From assembly GCA_907165065.1 (NCBI GenBank), contig OU015528.1, positions 74,877,474 through 74,941,473 on the forward strand: a DNA stretch of 64,000 nucleotides, in the 5' to 3' direction. A program made the position numbers and the translations under genes. The notes below the pieces were generated by a model. It saw nothing but the letters and a program-made list of their open reading frames with translations. It was not told the DNA's origin and did no database searches. Shown piece by piece: positions 1 to 15,000 of the stretch. Within the stretch, counting starts at the first letter, position 1. Each line of letters opens with the position of its first letter. This DNA is from Caprimulgus europaeus. Taxonomy: Eukaryota; Chordata; Aves; Caprimulgiformes; Caprimulgidae.

Positions 1-3000
1 GGACAGAGAAACAACCTGTTAAAAGATCTTGTAAACCCATAGGTTGTAGTCTCAAAGCTGGTGCTTGCTTTATACGTGCTTTATTTTTCCGCCCTTCTTC
101 ACTTACTTGTTCCCTTGCTTTTTTATCTAAGGGAATATTGTTTTCTTTGGGTAGATTATTGGAGAATATAGTCTACAGGAGGCAAACACATGGTTACTTC
201 TGTTTGCTAAACTCCCCTGAGTTGAACAGAGTTTCACAGGACATGATGGAGACATGAACAGGACCCCAGACGGCTTCTTTGCAGTCATTCCTGTGGTGCT
301 CACTGTTCCACTTGCAGCCATTTCTTTTAATCTTTTTCCTTCTCCCTGGCTACCTGATTTTTCTGGATGGCCATTGGGTTAGAGGCTACAAAGGAGAAGG
401 AGTACCTGGCCTCAACTCTGTGCACTGCAGAGAAAGAAAAGTCAGTCTTATGTTTGACTGCATTACATCATAGCTTCTTCCTACTAAGAGGGGGTTATTT
501 ATGCAAGAGACACTCAAAAAGGATGGAAATTCAATGATTTTTAGTGATCTGCTCTCACTGAAGGGTTTGGATACTCATTTAAAATATTATTGGTTTGGTG
601 TATTATTTCTACCTTATGCACTTGTTAGCATTGCAATGTCAGAGTAGGACCCAAGTAAGGGAGTTTCTTTCCAGTTTTGTTGCTTTGGTTTAGCCTATTC
701 TTCCCCAGGAAAGGGACCTGTGACAAAATCTGAATCAAGCCCAGGGTCAAATATCACTAAGACTTGGCATTGTTCCCAACGGGGTTTCTGTTTGAGGGAT
801 TGCTTCTACTTGCAGTTGTTTCTATGGTGCATTGCTGTAGGATCTGGGCTCCCCCTTGATATCATGGTAAAACCCTATCGATCTATACATGGCCAGTTTT
901 CATTTCTGCAAAGATTTTTCCTTGACCTGGTAGCTTTCCCTCTGAAGCCACCCGCTCTGTTTACAGGCTGTCCTCTGTGTGGGGATTTAGTACAAATCTC
1001 TTTAAAAGCCCCAGTAGTTCCTCCTTGAGGACAAGGCTGGGCTCTAACACAGCTGCTGCTGGAGTCCCAGCTGGGCACAGTGGGTTTTGGAAGCAGAAGT
1101 GTGTCCCAGAACAGAGAGACTATGTTGGAGGGTGCTTTAGGGTCCTGAAGGATTTTTCTGTAGGATGTGTAAGCTAGGGGGTAGCTTAGGACTGGGGCAG
1201 GGAGAGCTCATGAAGGTAAACGTCTTAAAAGGCATTTTCTTTGCTTTATTATTTGAAAACAAGGGGTCATCTAAGATTTTGGACTGCCTAAGACTGTAGC
1301 CAGTAAAGTACATTTTGGGATTGAGGAAGGAAGATTGTGTTTGACAGTGAGAGCTGAGCTAATATACTGCTTTGGTTTTGTAATTTATTTTGCCTGTAAG
1401 CACTTCAGTGTGATATCTACATACCAAATCTCAGAGCTTCCTAGATTAGAGCCAGCTCATGTAAAGGTATCATTTGCCTAAAGCCATTACCCTAGAACAC
1501 CTCATCCTTGAACCCAGGAAACGAAGAATATGTTGAGTGAAAGTAACTAGAAGAATTTGAGAAGGAAAGAATAACTTCTGTGGGAATGACCTTTCACAGG
1601 TTCATGGGCCACTTGGATTCAGATGATTGAACTGTGTTAGAAGGAGATGCTGTTTTCTCCTTGTTCCTTTGCTTGCCACTTCCATTTCTCAGCACTTGTT
1701 CACCACTAAGCTTAGAGAGGCAAAATCAATAGTGCTCCAACATTAATAATTGAGCAAAGCAGGCAGCCGGCTGAGTAAACCCCATCTCACTCGAAATCAG
1801 AGTGGTTACTTCCTAGCTTGAGCTAACATATTTGAGAATTAGGTGCAGACTGAGGTGGAAAATAGGATAAAAACACTAAAATAAGAAAAAAGCTAAACAG
1901 CCTGCTCCCCCCTGTGCTGTGCTGTCACATTTCTCACCAAAAGAGCGGCAGAAGTGGATAAGGTTTGCTCTCTTGAATCATTTGGTATCAGGATGCAATC
2001 AGGCTGAATAGCCTGAAAGCATCTTTAGTTTGAGGAACGAACTCTCCAGGGGTCTGAGTGCTATTTTCAGGTTTCATCCTAAAGCTTAAATGATGCACTT
2101 ATTGAGAGCTGATCATATAAAGTACATGAAGAAGAAAAGAGCTTGACAAACAATAGCTTTTAACTTGAGGAGTAAAAAAAAAAAAGGCAATAAACACACT
2201 GCTGGAGGCATTTCTGAAGGGCATTTGGATGCTCTTGCAGTGCAGGGTGAGAACTCCACTAGAATATGATGCTACGCAACAGTGTCTCACTGAAATGCTG
2301 TCATCTCTGGAAAATACTGCAATGAACTTCTATCAATCCTAGTAGAATTACACAGTGGTTAAGGGATGGGGTCTCTTAATCCCAGTCAGCCATTAGGAAG
2401 GGGTCCAATAAGATGGCATGGCACATTGTCATACCACCCCAGTGGCTTTTGCCCACATGGTCTGTTCTTTGAAAGTACTGAGTTTGGGAATCTCTAGATC
2501 AAACCTGCTTATAAATATTGAGAACAAGGGGCTTCTTTCAGGTTTGTGTCTGTGTTTTAATGGAGTAGATTGTCTACTGATGGACTTGTCAGTAAAAGCA
2601 TAAATCATATCTAAGACATCAGGATATAGCCAGCAAAAAAATCCAATGAGAATTAATGCCAAGATGTCAGCAATCCAGGAGATACATGATAACATCACTG
2701 CGGAGCCAACAGGCACAAAATACAATGTAAAGATTTCCTTTCTCTCATGGCATCTCCAGAGATCCTTCTGCAGAGCATCCAGGAAGAGTGCTCTGAATCC
2801 TAAGTAGTGTGAGGAGGCAGACAGCCTGATTTAAAGATGTTTAAACATTGCTGAGGTGTGGGAGCATCCACTGGGACAGTGCTCTGGGATGATGCTGAAC
2901 GTTCACCGTCTCAGGTCTTCTGGATGCCGTGTTAAGGACAAGCCCTGTGTTGAACCAAAGCAATTATTTCACAGAGAATTGCATGCAATTTCTATAAGGA

Positions 3001-6000
3001 ATAAGAATGACATGTCATTTCTATAAGGGCCAAGAATCAAGAAAACATTCTGTACTGGTGTGTGTGGGCATCCCACTACTGTGTATCAAAGCTTCCTTTA
3101 AAGGGACAACACAGGCTGCAGTTGTGGACCCAGCTTGTTGTTTGGATGAAGTCTGTAAGAGTGAGTTTCTGAGAAGCTCAGCTAATGCTGCCTTTAGCGG
3201 GGTAGAGTTTGATCTTGCTCTGCTGTTTGGGATAAAGGCTGCAAAGACTTTCATTTTCATGGCTTCCAATATGTTTTTTTATTATTTCTTTTCAATGGCC
3301 TGCAGCACAACAAGAGCTGCAGCACGAAGAGATTGTGATATTCAGAAGCCAAGGAAACCCAAGCTTTGCTAAACAGGGCCCATCTGTATCTCCTCTCCCA
3401 GCTCTCTTTCCCCACTGGCTTTCTGTGCAGCTGGCAGTGTGTGTGAATCCAGGAAAAACCTTGCAGAGCCAGGGGAAACCCAGGAGGCAATTAATTCAAC
3501 TTGAAACAGCACAGCCTTAAACACTCACCAGTGACCTGGAGTTTCTATACAGACAGTTTAGGTAATTGTGTTGTCAACTTGCCATCAGGGCTGGGGTTTT
3601 ATGAATAATTTTTTGCAATGACCAGCAGTTTGTCAAATATTGCCTTTAAATATATCAGTGAAGTAGCAATTGCATGATTCTCTGCTGCAGCAAGCACTGC
3701 TGGCCTCATGGGCTCTGCCCACCATCCTTTGAGACCAACATGTCTCTGGTAGAGGTCACTACGTTGGAAAAGAAGCTCCAAGCATGAACATGAAGGCTGA
3801 AGGAAAGAAAGGAAAAGCAGAGGCTTTGTTTGTCCCTGATAATCCACTCAGATGTATGCAGACTGGATGTGTATGGCTGGAGTGAAAAATAAGACCATAT
3901 AACATGAATCAGCTGATCCCAAACAAAGGTTAGGGGTGAAGAATGACTACCTGAGCAGAGGGAAGCTTCTCAGGGAAGCTCTTCCAGCCACCTTTCAAAG
4001 CTCTGGCTGCTGCATTGTGACCTGTGAGGCATTTGTTTAGTTTGGCTTTTATTTTCTTTTTCTTCCTTCCCCCCCCTCTTTCAGTTCTTGTCTGTTTTGT
4101 TTCTGAAAGAATTACATCCTGGCCCCTAACATTTCTGGAGGCAGCACACACATTCCTTGCAGCTCTGTGTTATGAAGAAGACAGAATATGTTCCTCATAA
4201 TTACACATGATTTGATCATTCCAGCATTTCCACCTCTTCCCAGAAGTTTTATTATCGTAATTAATTTCTCTGGCACCTACTTGAAGCTCTAGGCATTTTC
4301 CCAAACCTTTAAACACACAGTTAGCAATTCTGAACATTTCACTGCTGTATTTCTTTTCCTTGATTTGCTAGTTATAAATTCTTTGTTAGTAGTCTTTCCT
4401 ACAACGTGAGCTTTATTCATGTAGTCCCCATTACTGTAGTATTGTGACACTCCAGGATCTCTGCTTCACCACACTACTGTGATCAAAGAAAACGGTGTTA
4501 TCCCTAGTTACAAATGGGAATCTGGGATACAATGGGACTAAAACTCATGTTTTTAAGTATTTGGCCTTTGGTGACTCACCCAAAGTGTCTCAGGAAGCCA
4601 GTGGCAGAAGAGGGAATTACACTCTTACCTCTTCTCAAGTCCTTAAGTCCCCACCTGCTCGACCAGCTGGGTTTTACTGCCTTTCAGTGCATTTCTGTTG
4701 CTTTTCAGAAAATGTTCAGCCATTTCCAATCCATGCAAGACTCATCACTTTCTCAAATGCCTTTAAGGAAAGGTGAACCAAGAGGAAAGTGATTTTAAGA
4801 ACCAAGGACTCCTCTTGGGAAATTGCCTCTAGCACTTCTGGATATTGGATAGAAACAGATCTTTTGCCTAAGACAGATGTATATTCTAACCTGAACTGTG
4901 GAGTATTAAACATGTAATATATTTATCATATCTATGCATGATAACACTTGTCATAGTAAATTTCTTGGATCTCAGGGGAAGAATATAAGAGAGGTATCTC
5001 AAATAATGTTGAGTTTCAACAGCCAACCCAACTCACATCATTACAAACATCAGTTTCAGCCTCCCGGTAGGTTATTGAAATGAGAAACTCCAAGCAAAAT
5101 CCAGTACAAGTCTTGGTATGAATCAGTGTGATCCATCCATCACCATGCAGAAGGCAGAGTTGTACATTAGCTTCAACTTCTGCATGTCCCCAGGCACAGC
5201 CATGTACTGGAGTGGTGGAATTCTTGTTAGCTCTGTTGTTACAAATTAATTACATAGGCTGCAAAAATCTCACGAATTCTGACTTGTCACCTGTTTAAAT
5301 CCAACCCCATGTCACCCTCCCAGCACAACATACAAGAGCCACAGGTATCCTCAGTCTGGAGGCAATCCACCCATGGCCTGTTTGCTGGAACAGGAGCGAC
5401 AGCCCTAGAAACAGAGCTGCCGAAGGGAACGCTGAAATCTTGCTCTTTGGCAGACAGAAGCTGAGCCAAAAGTCAGGTTTCAACCTATGCAGAACTTGGC
5501 CAAACCTTATTATTAATTTGGCGACCAGCACAAGCAAGGCAGCACTGAAATGTAAAACTACCCTGGTGGGTAAATAATTTTCCGTATAGTCTCAGTTTAT
5601 AGCTGAGTAGGGTTATGGCTGCCCTGGTGTGGGCACTTTCCCAGTGTCAGAACGAGAGCAGGATGTCCTGGCTCAGCACCATGAGTCCTGGGGTTGTTCA
5701 GTGTGAGAAAGAGGTGAGCAATCTGGTGGGCTCCTGTCAGGTTGTGCTCCCAAGATAGTCACAGGAGAGAAGTGGTCCCCAAGCCCATCACTCCTGGAGA
5801 GAACAGCTTGCCAGGCTTAGACACTGTGACTAGTGGTTCCCAATACAGTCCTAAATATTTTAACTTTATTTACTGCAAATAGAGTTTCACCTATGAACTG
5901 GGAAAAGACTTAAAGAAACAAACAAACAAAAAGACCCAAAGAAAAGAAAAAAGGACTTCAAAGCCTTTCCCTTATGTCATTCAAGCTCTGTGTCTGTGTC

Positions 6001-9000
6001 AATTGTGTCTGTGTCCACACATATTCAGCAAACCTTATCTCTGCAGCAGAGAGCCTGATAAAGCTCTAATTGCCTGAGAAATGTACAGCCCTTGGGACTG
6101 CAGTGGCAAAAGCAATTTCCTCTTTTACAATGGAGCCTTAACGAAACCTCCTCCTGCTTAATGAGAGCATGAAAGATTAAGGGCCAAAGGTAGGGATGTG
6201 GAGCTGGGCTGCAGTCAGCCCTGGTCTGTGTGGGGTGGCCAGGGACAAGAGGAGCCCCAGGCAAGGCAAGGGGTGTCTGACAGTGTGGGGGGTCCTGCCA
6301 TACACCCCTGACATGGGCAGTTCGCCTTCCTTCCACCCATCTCAGGGCAGCCCCTGCCTCCAGGCTTCCTCGATGCTGTCGGACCTCCTGGGACGTGACC
6401 AGGGCATCGCCCAGCAAAGATGAACTCGGCCCTCACAGCCGCCTCCGCTCGATGGAGTCACTTGTTGCTGCAGCGTTTCTGGGTGGAAGTGCCTGGACTG
6501 AGGAGAGCAGAAGTGTTTGTAACAACAGTGTTTCTTTGTTTTAAGTAAAAGAGCCAAATTTAAGGCAGGATACAAAGCTGACCCTGGGGTGAAAGACATC
6601 ACTGAGCCTCCTCAGAGGCTTCTCTCCCACCCCCCAGCCAGACCCAGAAAATCTTTGATGAGAGAGAGAGCAAAAAATCCCTCACAAATTGTTCCAGGGA
6701 GACAATAAAACAGCAGAAGCAGCAAAAGGTGGTTACTGTGGATTTTGCAGCAGATATTGATACACAACCATTTCCCTGTTTCCTTTCTGGTTTAGAAATA
6801 AGATTTTTATCAACATAGAGCTAGTTCTGGAAAAGCCAACGAAGCTTAAAGCTGAGTTTAAAAAGTCATGTTCTGGGGACTGTTTGCAGCAACTTTTTCT
6901 CCCTGTTTTTTTTTTTTTACCAATTAAAAAAAGAAGAGTTAACACCTGTGCCTGCTTCACTATGCCATTTTTCAAGTTTGCAGTTGTTCTCAGGGGAATC
7001 AAAGTGACAGATTTATGCAAAGCTGCAGTTTGGATCTTTTCTTGCCCTGGAGCAAAGCTTTTATCCGATGTTCCTCTTCCCCCCTTCATGACGGGATGGT
7101 GGAGAGGAGGAATGCATCACACTTGAAAAAGACTAAGAAAAAAAAAACCTTTCACAGCTGTTCCTAGCAGCTGGGATATATTTAATCAGAACTGGAGATT
7201 AACACACATCTCTGTGAAAGAGATATTTTCCTTCCTCCTATGGTTACGTTATCACCTGTGCAGCAGACAAGGCTCAGAGCTGAACCTTGGGGTGAGAGGA
7301 TGGAGGGGCTGCAATGGCAAGGTACTGCTGGTAACTCCTGCAATGGATTGGCCCTCCAGGTAATGTGGACAACTTCTTTGGCCATCTACATTGCGAAAGC
7401 CCCTCCTAAGTGTTTCAGATTCTGCAAGACCTCAGGCTATGCCTGTGCCCAGCTCCAGCAAGCCTCAGTACAGCAGGGATTTTAGCAGGCTGTCTGCAGA
7501 AGACAGCTCTTCTCTAACTATTGGTTTGGAGATGGGAACAGCAGAGAAGGTTTTCCTGGTGTCTCAATAAGTGCTACACGCAGATGAATGCAAATGAGTA
7601 ACGGTAATTTTTCAGTAGCATAAGAACTTCTGCTATCTCCTAAGCCTTTGTTCAGGGTGGTGAGCTCTGAGCAGCAGTTTGGACTGTGCCCTCCTAGAGA
7701 GCAGTTATGTTTTATCTTCACTGTGCAGGGTGCAGACACCCTCAAATCCCCTGTCCTTGAATCATTAGGGATTTGAGAGGCAGAACTTAAGAGGCAGAAC
7801 TATTAACACTTGTATGGGCTTTCCTGTGATGCTTGTCTCCACATTATCTGAGTGCCACAAGCACTTAATAGTTGTGAATTCACAATCCCTTTATGTAGTA
7901 AGAAGCTGGTACCTATGCAACCTACCAGACTTGTCTTTTTGGTCCCCAAATCTCATCCTTCCGGTCAATCTCCTTCTCCATTCCACCTTTCAGCCAGATA
8001 TGTCTCTACTCATAGGAACACAGTCCAATACAAGCAAAACAAGACATTACTCTTTAGCCTCCCCGGGTGAAGAGACCATTGAAATATTTTCCACAGAAAT
8101 CTACCCAAGATAAACACGCAAAATTTGATGTTTCAGCCCGAACAGTTAATGCAGTCCAAGGAGGAGCCAGGCAGCTTTGCTAACAGGCAATATAATCCAA
8201 CTAATCATTTGCTTCGGCTTCTACTGCTGGATTTTGTACCCTTCACTGGCTCCAACACCACCTGCCTTGTACATGTGTCATCAACCCCTGAAGTGGTGGC
8301 CAGGGGACAGCTGTCCTGGCCTTGACATATAACCTTGTGCTGGCTGCTGTGTGCGTGCATACAGTCAGCCTCTCCCAGTGGGTTACCAGCAAGTTACATG
8401 GATGCCTTTCAGTTTGCAAAGGCAGGTTCAGAGGGAGAGGTGTTTCCTCCTTGGTAACACCAATGGTGTGTGGGAGCATCTCCTTGCCAAGGGAGTTGGA
8501 AGCAGGACTAAATAACTAACAGTAACCCATCAGCAGTATGGCCCTCACCCCCGGCATTCAAGTGAATCCCTCATGACTGTTGATGGCATTGCTAACCCAG
8601 CTCCTGGGGGAAGAAATTCCCCTGACTCAGGAGGACAGTTTTGCTCAGCAACAAGCCAGCTGATTGCCATGAGAGGAGGGAGCAATGTCTGGTGAGGGAG
8701 CTGGATCAGAGCCCATTTCATTACCTTGGCCATGTGCTTGGGTTAACTCACTGTGTTAAGTGTAGTTTTTTTATCCTTTGCTGAGGGCAATTTCTAAAAT
8801 CCAAATAAACCTACTGTACAGTGGCAGGGGGAGATGTGCTTTCATGTCAACTGCTCTGTGAACAGAGCAACTGTGTCAAAGATCTGGAAAGCCCTCTGCA
8901 AAAGCATACCAGAGAAGAACAAGACATACTCAAGGTAGGAAAATACAGAGCCCATATGCTAACGGAGCAGGGTCTTGAGCCATTTTGTGATGTTTGTCTA

Positions 9001-12000
9001 GATGGTTTGACACCCTCTTGGTAGCAGTTAAAGAGAAAAACTTGCTGCTTGGTGGTTGGGGAATAGGTGGTTAACGAGGAGCGAGCATACCTCATGTGAG
9101 TGTTCCTGGACGTTGGTGGGAAGGCTATGACCAGGCACTTACAAACACAGCTTAGAAAGCCACCCCAGACAAGAAAAGCCCCCTCTCTGCTTCTCTTGGT
9201 ACATCATTTAAAATGGCCCAGAAACTGAAGTGGATGTTGGGGTGCTCAGGAGACAAAAGTGATGGTGATGGTGGGGCTGTGGTGGGGAAGGCAGAGCTGC
9301 AGGCAGGTCAGGAGTGCGGGGACCAGCCGAGGGGCAGGGCATGACACCCACGCTAAGCCCAGGGTTCTGCAGGACAAGAGGCAATGCAAGCTACCCAGTG
9401 TGAGACTGCTCAGCACAAGCCAGTTTTACAGAAGGGCTGACAGCTCCTTCAGGGAAATGCAGGTGTCTCTGATGGTGTTTGTACTGGACACCTCCTATCA
9501 GTGGCCGCGTAAAAAAGACTTGGGATTCTGGCTGCTCCTTTTTTCCTTTCTTGTCCCTGTTTCTGTAGTTTTACCATATGATGTTCAATAAGTTAACTTC
9601 TTAATTCCTTCATTTGCTCCTTTTTTGCCTAAATTCTTCCTTGACCAGCTGCTTCCCTCACTGCCCCTTCCCTCCTGTTCTGAGTATTTTCCTGATTTTC
9701 CTCACACTTCCTCTACCTTTTTCCCAGTTTTCTCTTGGGCTTTGCATCCCTGTGTCTGCCTCATCCCTCATTTTATTTCCCATTCCCTTCATGGGGTGCA
9801 TTTCTTATCCCTGTAGTAGTCTACAGTAACCTACCACTCAGGAATCTGTGCTGCCTTGTCCCTCTTTCCCACAAGTCTCCCCCTCCTGATGTGCACACAC
9901 ATCTGTACACAAGGCACACAAACCCCCAGAGCCAGCAGGCTGGAATCAAATCCAGTTTAGGGAACTGCCAGCTTCAGTGGGATTTCCCCCTCCAAATCCA
10001 GAGCTCCTTGGGTGTTGGATGAGATGTGGATGGCAGGAAGTTGTGTTCCTTACCACATCCCTGAAAAAAAGTCAGGCCCTTCACTGATTAATGCAGTTTG
10101 AGAGAAGAGCAATGTGCTGAAAATGAAGCATATGTTGTCTTACAATGGAAAATATTTAAAGTAAAAATGCTTTAAATTGCATAAAGGTGTTTTGTAAGAG
10201 AACTGTCATATACCATGAGACAACTTCACCGGAAAGAACATCTGTAATGAGAAACAAATCACACTGACCTTTGCTATAGGGCTTGAAAGCAGGTTTCTTT
10301 GGGGTTGTGGAGACTCATTTGCCCTCCAGCAGTGGAAGAATTAAGATGTTATGTTTAACATAAACAAGAGAGGTTTAATCCCAAATCCTTATGTGAGAGC
10401 ACTTTGTGTTCTTTTAAAAGTTCAGTAATTCCATAAGCAAGATGGACAGATGGGTTATTTTAGACTTAACGAAAGCAGGGGAGGGGCAGAAGGGACATCA
10501 AAGGGAATTAACTCATCAGAGTAAGAACTCAGTTGTGAAAACTGAGCAGAGTGTGAATTCAATTGCATTAACTATACATGATGCCAAGGTCTCTCATTAT
10601 AAGATGCCTTTCTCCCCTTTCTGTTTTATCCAGGCAAACTGCAAGAAGAAAGGTTGCTGTGCATGGGACCATCCTAAGACAGGGCTATGCAACCTCCTGG
10701 CCACACGTGCCCATTCCTGCTCAGTCAGTAATAGCATGAGAGTCATGATTCTCACTGCTATATGGGCTCTACACAAGATCCTCTGAGGTCAGATGCTGGT
10801 TTCTGAGCGGTGAAGGAAAGGTAAGGTGGTTCCTGCAGACTGGAAGGCTGCACAGGGAGAGATGTTTTCTCTGATGACCTGCCTTTGCTGGATCTACCTG
10901 CACACCATCTGCACTCAGACAAGATGAAGTGGGCTTTGGTTTGGGAACGCCTTGGCCCTTTTGAAAAGCAACTCCTTCCCCAGCTCAGGTTTGTCCTGCT
11001 GCTCTTCTGCCAGGGGCACAGAGAGAAGTCAGCCCTGGCAATCTGTTACCATTTAGCAGCACTAAATTCACTTTAGAAGAAGACAGTGTGAAACATGTTA
11101 CCTCCAGTTGTGATGTTACAAAAATTAAAAGAGATTCAACTCTTTGAAAACACAGGAGGGACAGGATATAAATCCAGAACGCTCGAGCTACTAAAGCAAA
11201 GGCAAAACATTTCGCATCTCCATCTTTTTATTCCCAGACAAGAAGCCAAAGTCCTACAACATCACTGCTGCATTAGGACTTAGGCATGTACAGCATCACT
11301 TTCTCCATCATTCCCCTGTGATCTTGCAGCTGAAGTGACCCAGTGTGAGTGACTGGGTGCTGGAGAGATGATTGCTCTGGCCTAAAGCTAGGTCAGAATT
11401 GCCTTCACTTGACTGAGCTAGGATTGAAGTGCAAAATGTACTTTGCCAATGCAATTTTTCTTCAGGAGTGATCAATGAAAATTGCTCCATACTTGTGTAA
11501 CCCTGACCAGCAGAATAAATGTGGTTCTTGGATAAAGGAGCAGAAAACCAGATAGGAGTGGTGGTGCTGCCTTGTCTCTACAATCCAGAGTTTATCTCTG
11601 GTCTCTACAGGAGAAAAGGATGCTGGAAAACTGGAGCAATCAAGCTACAACAATGACTGATAGTCTGATCATCCTGCCACCCAATAAAATAAACTGTATT
11701 CCATTTATTCAAGGTGGGGTGCTTGACTGTTGGATTATAAATGCCAAAACTGGGTGAGGAGTTCTAGTAAGAGGGTTTTGGTTTTGGATTTTTTTTTCAC
11801 ATGGCAGACAACAGCACAAGATGATCCCATGGCTGGAAGCTGAAGCCAGGCAAATCAGAATGGGAACAAGCACAAGGTTTTAGCATTGGAACAACTCACT
11901 AAGGGATGAGCTTACTTCTCCACCATCTGAGATTTTTCTGAGATGTGAGAGTCGGATGTCATTCTTCTGCCTTCTTCTTCTAAATTCAGTTATGATGTTG

Positions 12001-15000
12001 ACACAGGAGTCCCTGGGTGACATCTTCTAGCCACTGTGGCCAGGTTAGACTTTCCTAATGTTCCCCTTGTCTTTAAAACATCTGATTTAAAAGGGGTGCC
12101 TTTACCTGGACCAGGGTTCACCCCAGGGACAGGGGAATTAGACATCTTTATTCATTCCTCTACAGCTGTGGGAACGATATGTTTAGATATTTTTCCCATA
12201 AGCGGTTGTGTCAGTGGTATGTGTTATGCAGATGTGTGTCTACTGGGAGCTACGCTCAGACAGCGCATTTCACAGTGATTTATGAACAGACTTCTGAGCG
12301 CAGCAATTGTGGCCTCCGCTGATTTGGGCTGGAATCAGCTTGCATGTTGTTGCTATTCTTATTCTTGGACCTGCAGTTATGGCTCACAAACCAGATGCTG
12401 CAGAAATGCAGAGCCAAGGAGGTCCTTGCCTCAGAGCTCTTGTATAAGAGCCTGACATGAAGCAAGGAGTGGATGTGGGTAGCCAAAGAAGCCCAGGAAA
12501 AAGATGAATGGTGAATGTGATCAGCAGTGATGTGCTAGAAAAACAGTGTGTGTAACAACAAGTCGGGTAGGCAGCAGTGGGCCAAGGCTGGATCTGCCCA
12601 GGAAAAGATGCTGCAGGACTCAGGACATGAGGGGAAAAAAACCTGCACAGCATCTTTGTTGTGTGAAAGGTAGGAAAGGCACATCTGGGAGAAGCTACAG
12701 GGAAAGTGTCTACACAACCTTGAGAATAGAGAGGAAAGTCTAAGGTGAGGATGTCATCCATGTTGTAAGCCCAAGTGATGGATAAGAGAAGGTGATACTG
12801 TCAGTGATTGAGAAAGGGAGAAAGGGTCACTTGGAATAACAGTTCCCCTTCAGCCAGGATGGGTCTGCAACGAGGGCCAAATGTCCCCAGATGTCACAGA
12901 GCCAAGCTGAGACAGGAGTTTGGGTAGGGGGACACACCTAACAGGACAGAGGTCCATATCCAAAGGAAACTGCATTTAAAATTGATGAGATTTGTCAGAG
13001 ATTGGGGCGGAGTGACAGTGAGGGCAGGATGAAGAAGATGGACAGTGGGGAAGGCAGAAGGGGCCAAGAAAGGGCAGAAAGATACAATTAAGGTGTAGGC
13101 AAAGATCTCCATCCATACTAACTCTTTGATCTTTTCACTCACTTTTCCATTCAAACTCTAAATGGTATTACAGAAAGTCTTTTTACTGCTGTGCATAAAG
13201 TAAATCTTTGCAAACTCTTTGAGACAGCAGTGTATTCCTGGCTGATCCCCAGAGACAGATCCTCTTTCTTCATGGTCATGATTGCTCTTCAAAAGAAAGA
13301 AACATAAAGAACTACAGGGAACTTTGGCCAGGGAATACATTTTTTTTTTTAATAGGAATCACCCAGCTCAGACATTGGCACAAAGATGGTTAAATATGAT
13401 GGACCAAATGTCAAACTATGAGAAGAATGACTTAGATTAAAGAAACATAGGCAGAAGAAGCTAACAAAAACATCTCTTCCTGTGGGGACACTAACACAGC
13501 CAAATATTCATCTTCGTAAGTTGCCCGGTTTAAAGAGGAGTGGGCAGGGGGAAAGAAATCTGGGTTTGATATTTTGTACCCTGAACTACAAAGGAATCAC
13601 TGCGGATACATAAATAAAAGACAGCTGGGCTGAGGTTTCAGATCACCTACACCCATCAGAAGGCAGCCAGGCTCCGAGCACTGTGCTCTCTTGTTTGGTA
13701 CCTGGACTAACGCTTAACTCTGTCAATACTTTAAAGGCAAAGACAGACACAGAGCAGAGCTATGTTTTATTAAAAAGCTTAAATCACCTGCACCACCACA
13801 GAAACAGCAAAGAAAATGACACAGCCCAGAGGGAGAAACCTTTGGTTGAAATATCTGTAAAGATGTGTGGAAGTAAAAGAAGAGCTCCTGCCTGGGAAAA
13901 CCGCAAGCCTGTCTCAAAGTCTACAAGACTATCTAAGCGGAGGAAGTGAATGAATAACTGTGGCACATGCATGAGTGGCTGCAAGCTCAGCCTGAGCAGT
14001 AATTGGCTCTATTGGTGCTCCTCTGATTAGCTGGTTTTGGCTACAGCACTCGTCAGACCCACGCTGAGTTCACAGCACAAAAGTATTCACACTGCACTGA
14101 AGAACGTCTCAGATCAGCTGGTGGATCCCTGCAGAGATACAGCAAACACAGATCTGAAGGATGCAGTCTCCAGGGAGGGTTTCTAAATCCTTACTTCGTG
14201 TCACTAATTCCTTGTTATCCAGAGCTGGAAGAGAAGGGACTCCTGGAATGGATTTGGAAGCTCCTGCTACTTTTCACTACCTTTGAAATGAAGGAACAGA
14301 GAAGAAAATCGACCGTGCTTCTGTGGAGAGAAATTTAAGATCAAAAGCTCATTAATCACTTCAATCTGAATGTAGCTAGTTCTAATTCTTTACTGAAATA
14401 CTGATCTGAAAGTTGCTAATGAACTCAAATGGCGAATAGCCCAAAGGACCAGCTTGTTGGGATGGGAAGGCTACACACTGATGAATCCCTGGAGAGCCTC
14501 CTGGCAGGGAGAGGTCTCAGCTGGGGACGTCTCGCAGAGGGCACAGGAGAAGATGAGCCACCCCAAGTCCTTACAATGGCACTGAACACATCACTGGCAA
14601 ACATAAATGGAAGAGAACAAGGAAATTAGGCACTTTCAAGTGAGAGCCATGATTATTTTTATGTGAAGTCTTGCACACCTACTGCATCTGCTCCAGAGTT
14701 ATGGCCAAGACCTTCTTTCAGCTCATTCAGCTCTGAAGTCAGCTCCATGGACTCCCACTGTACCCACAAAACACTGACATGACCACTCTGCAGGATGATA
14801 GAGAAATTCCAAAGAACATTAATTACTTGCTTCCACACTCTGGTAATCACCAGAGAGTTGGAGAGCACCACCCAGAGCCAGCGTACGCCAGCAAGTGCTG
14901 TTGTGTTTTCTCAGATGGCTCACTGATTCAAACACTCTTCCCAAATACAAGCAGTTTAATTTAGACTATTAACAGTAGCATTAAGGAAAGACACATCTGT

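Noticed and set aside
3007..3372. A 121-codon + strand open frame in the 5' flank with cysteine-rich text
   Set aside because: No family similarity that I recognise; overlapped by several equally long frames in other phases.
12384..12761. A 125-codon minus-strand open frame in the 5' flank
   Set aside because: No motif and several overlapping frames on both strands; ordinary chance frame.
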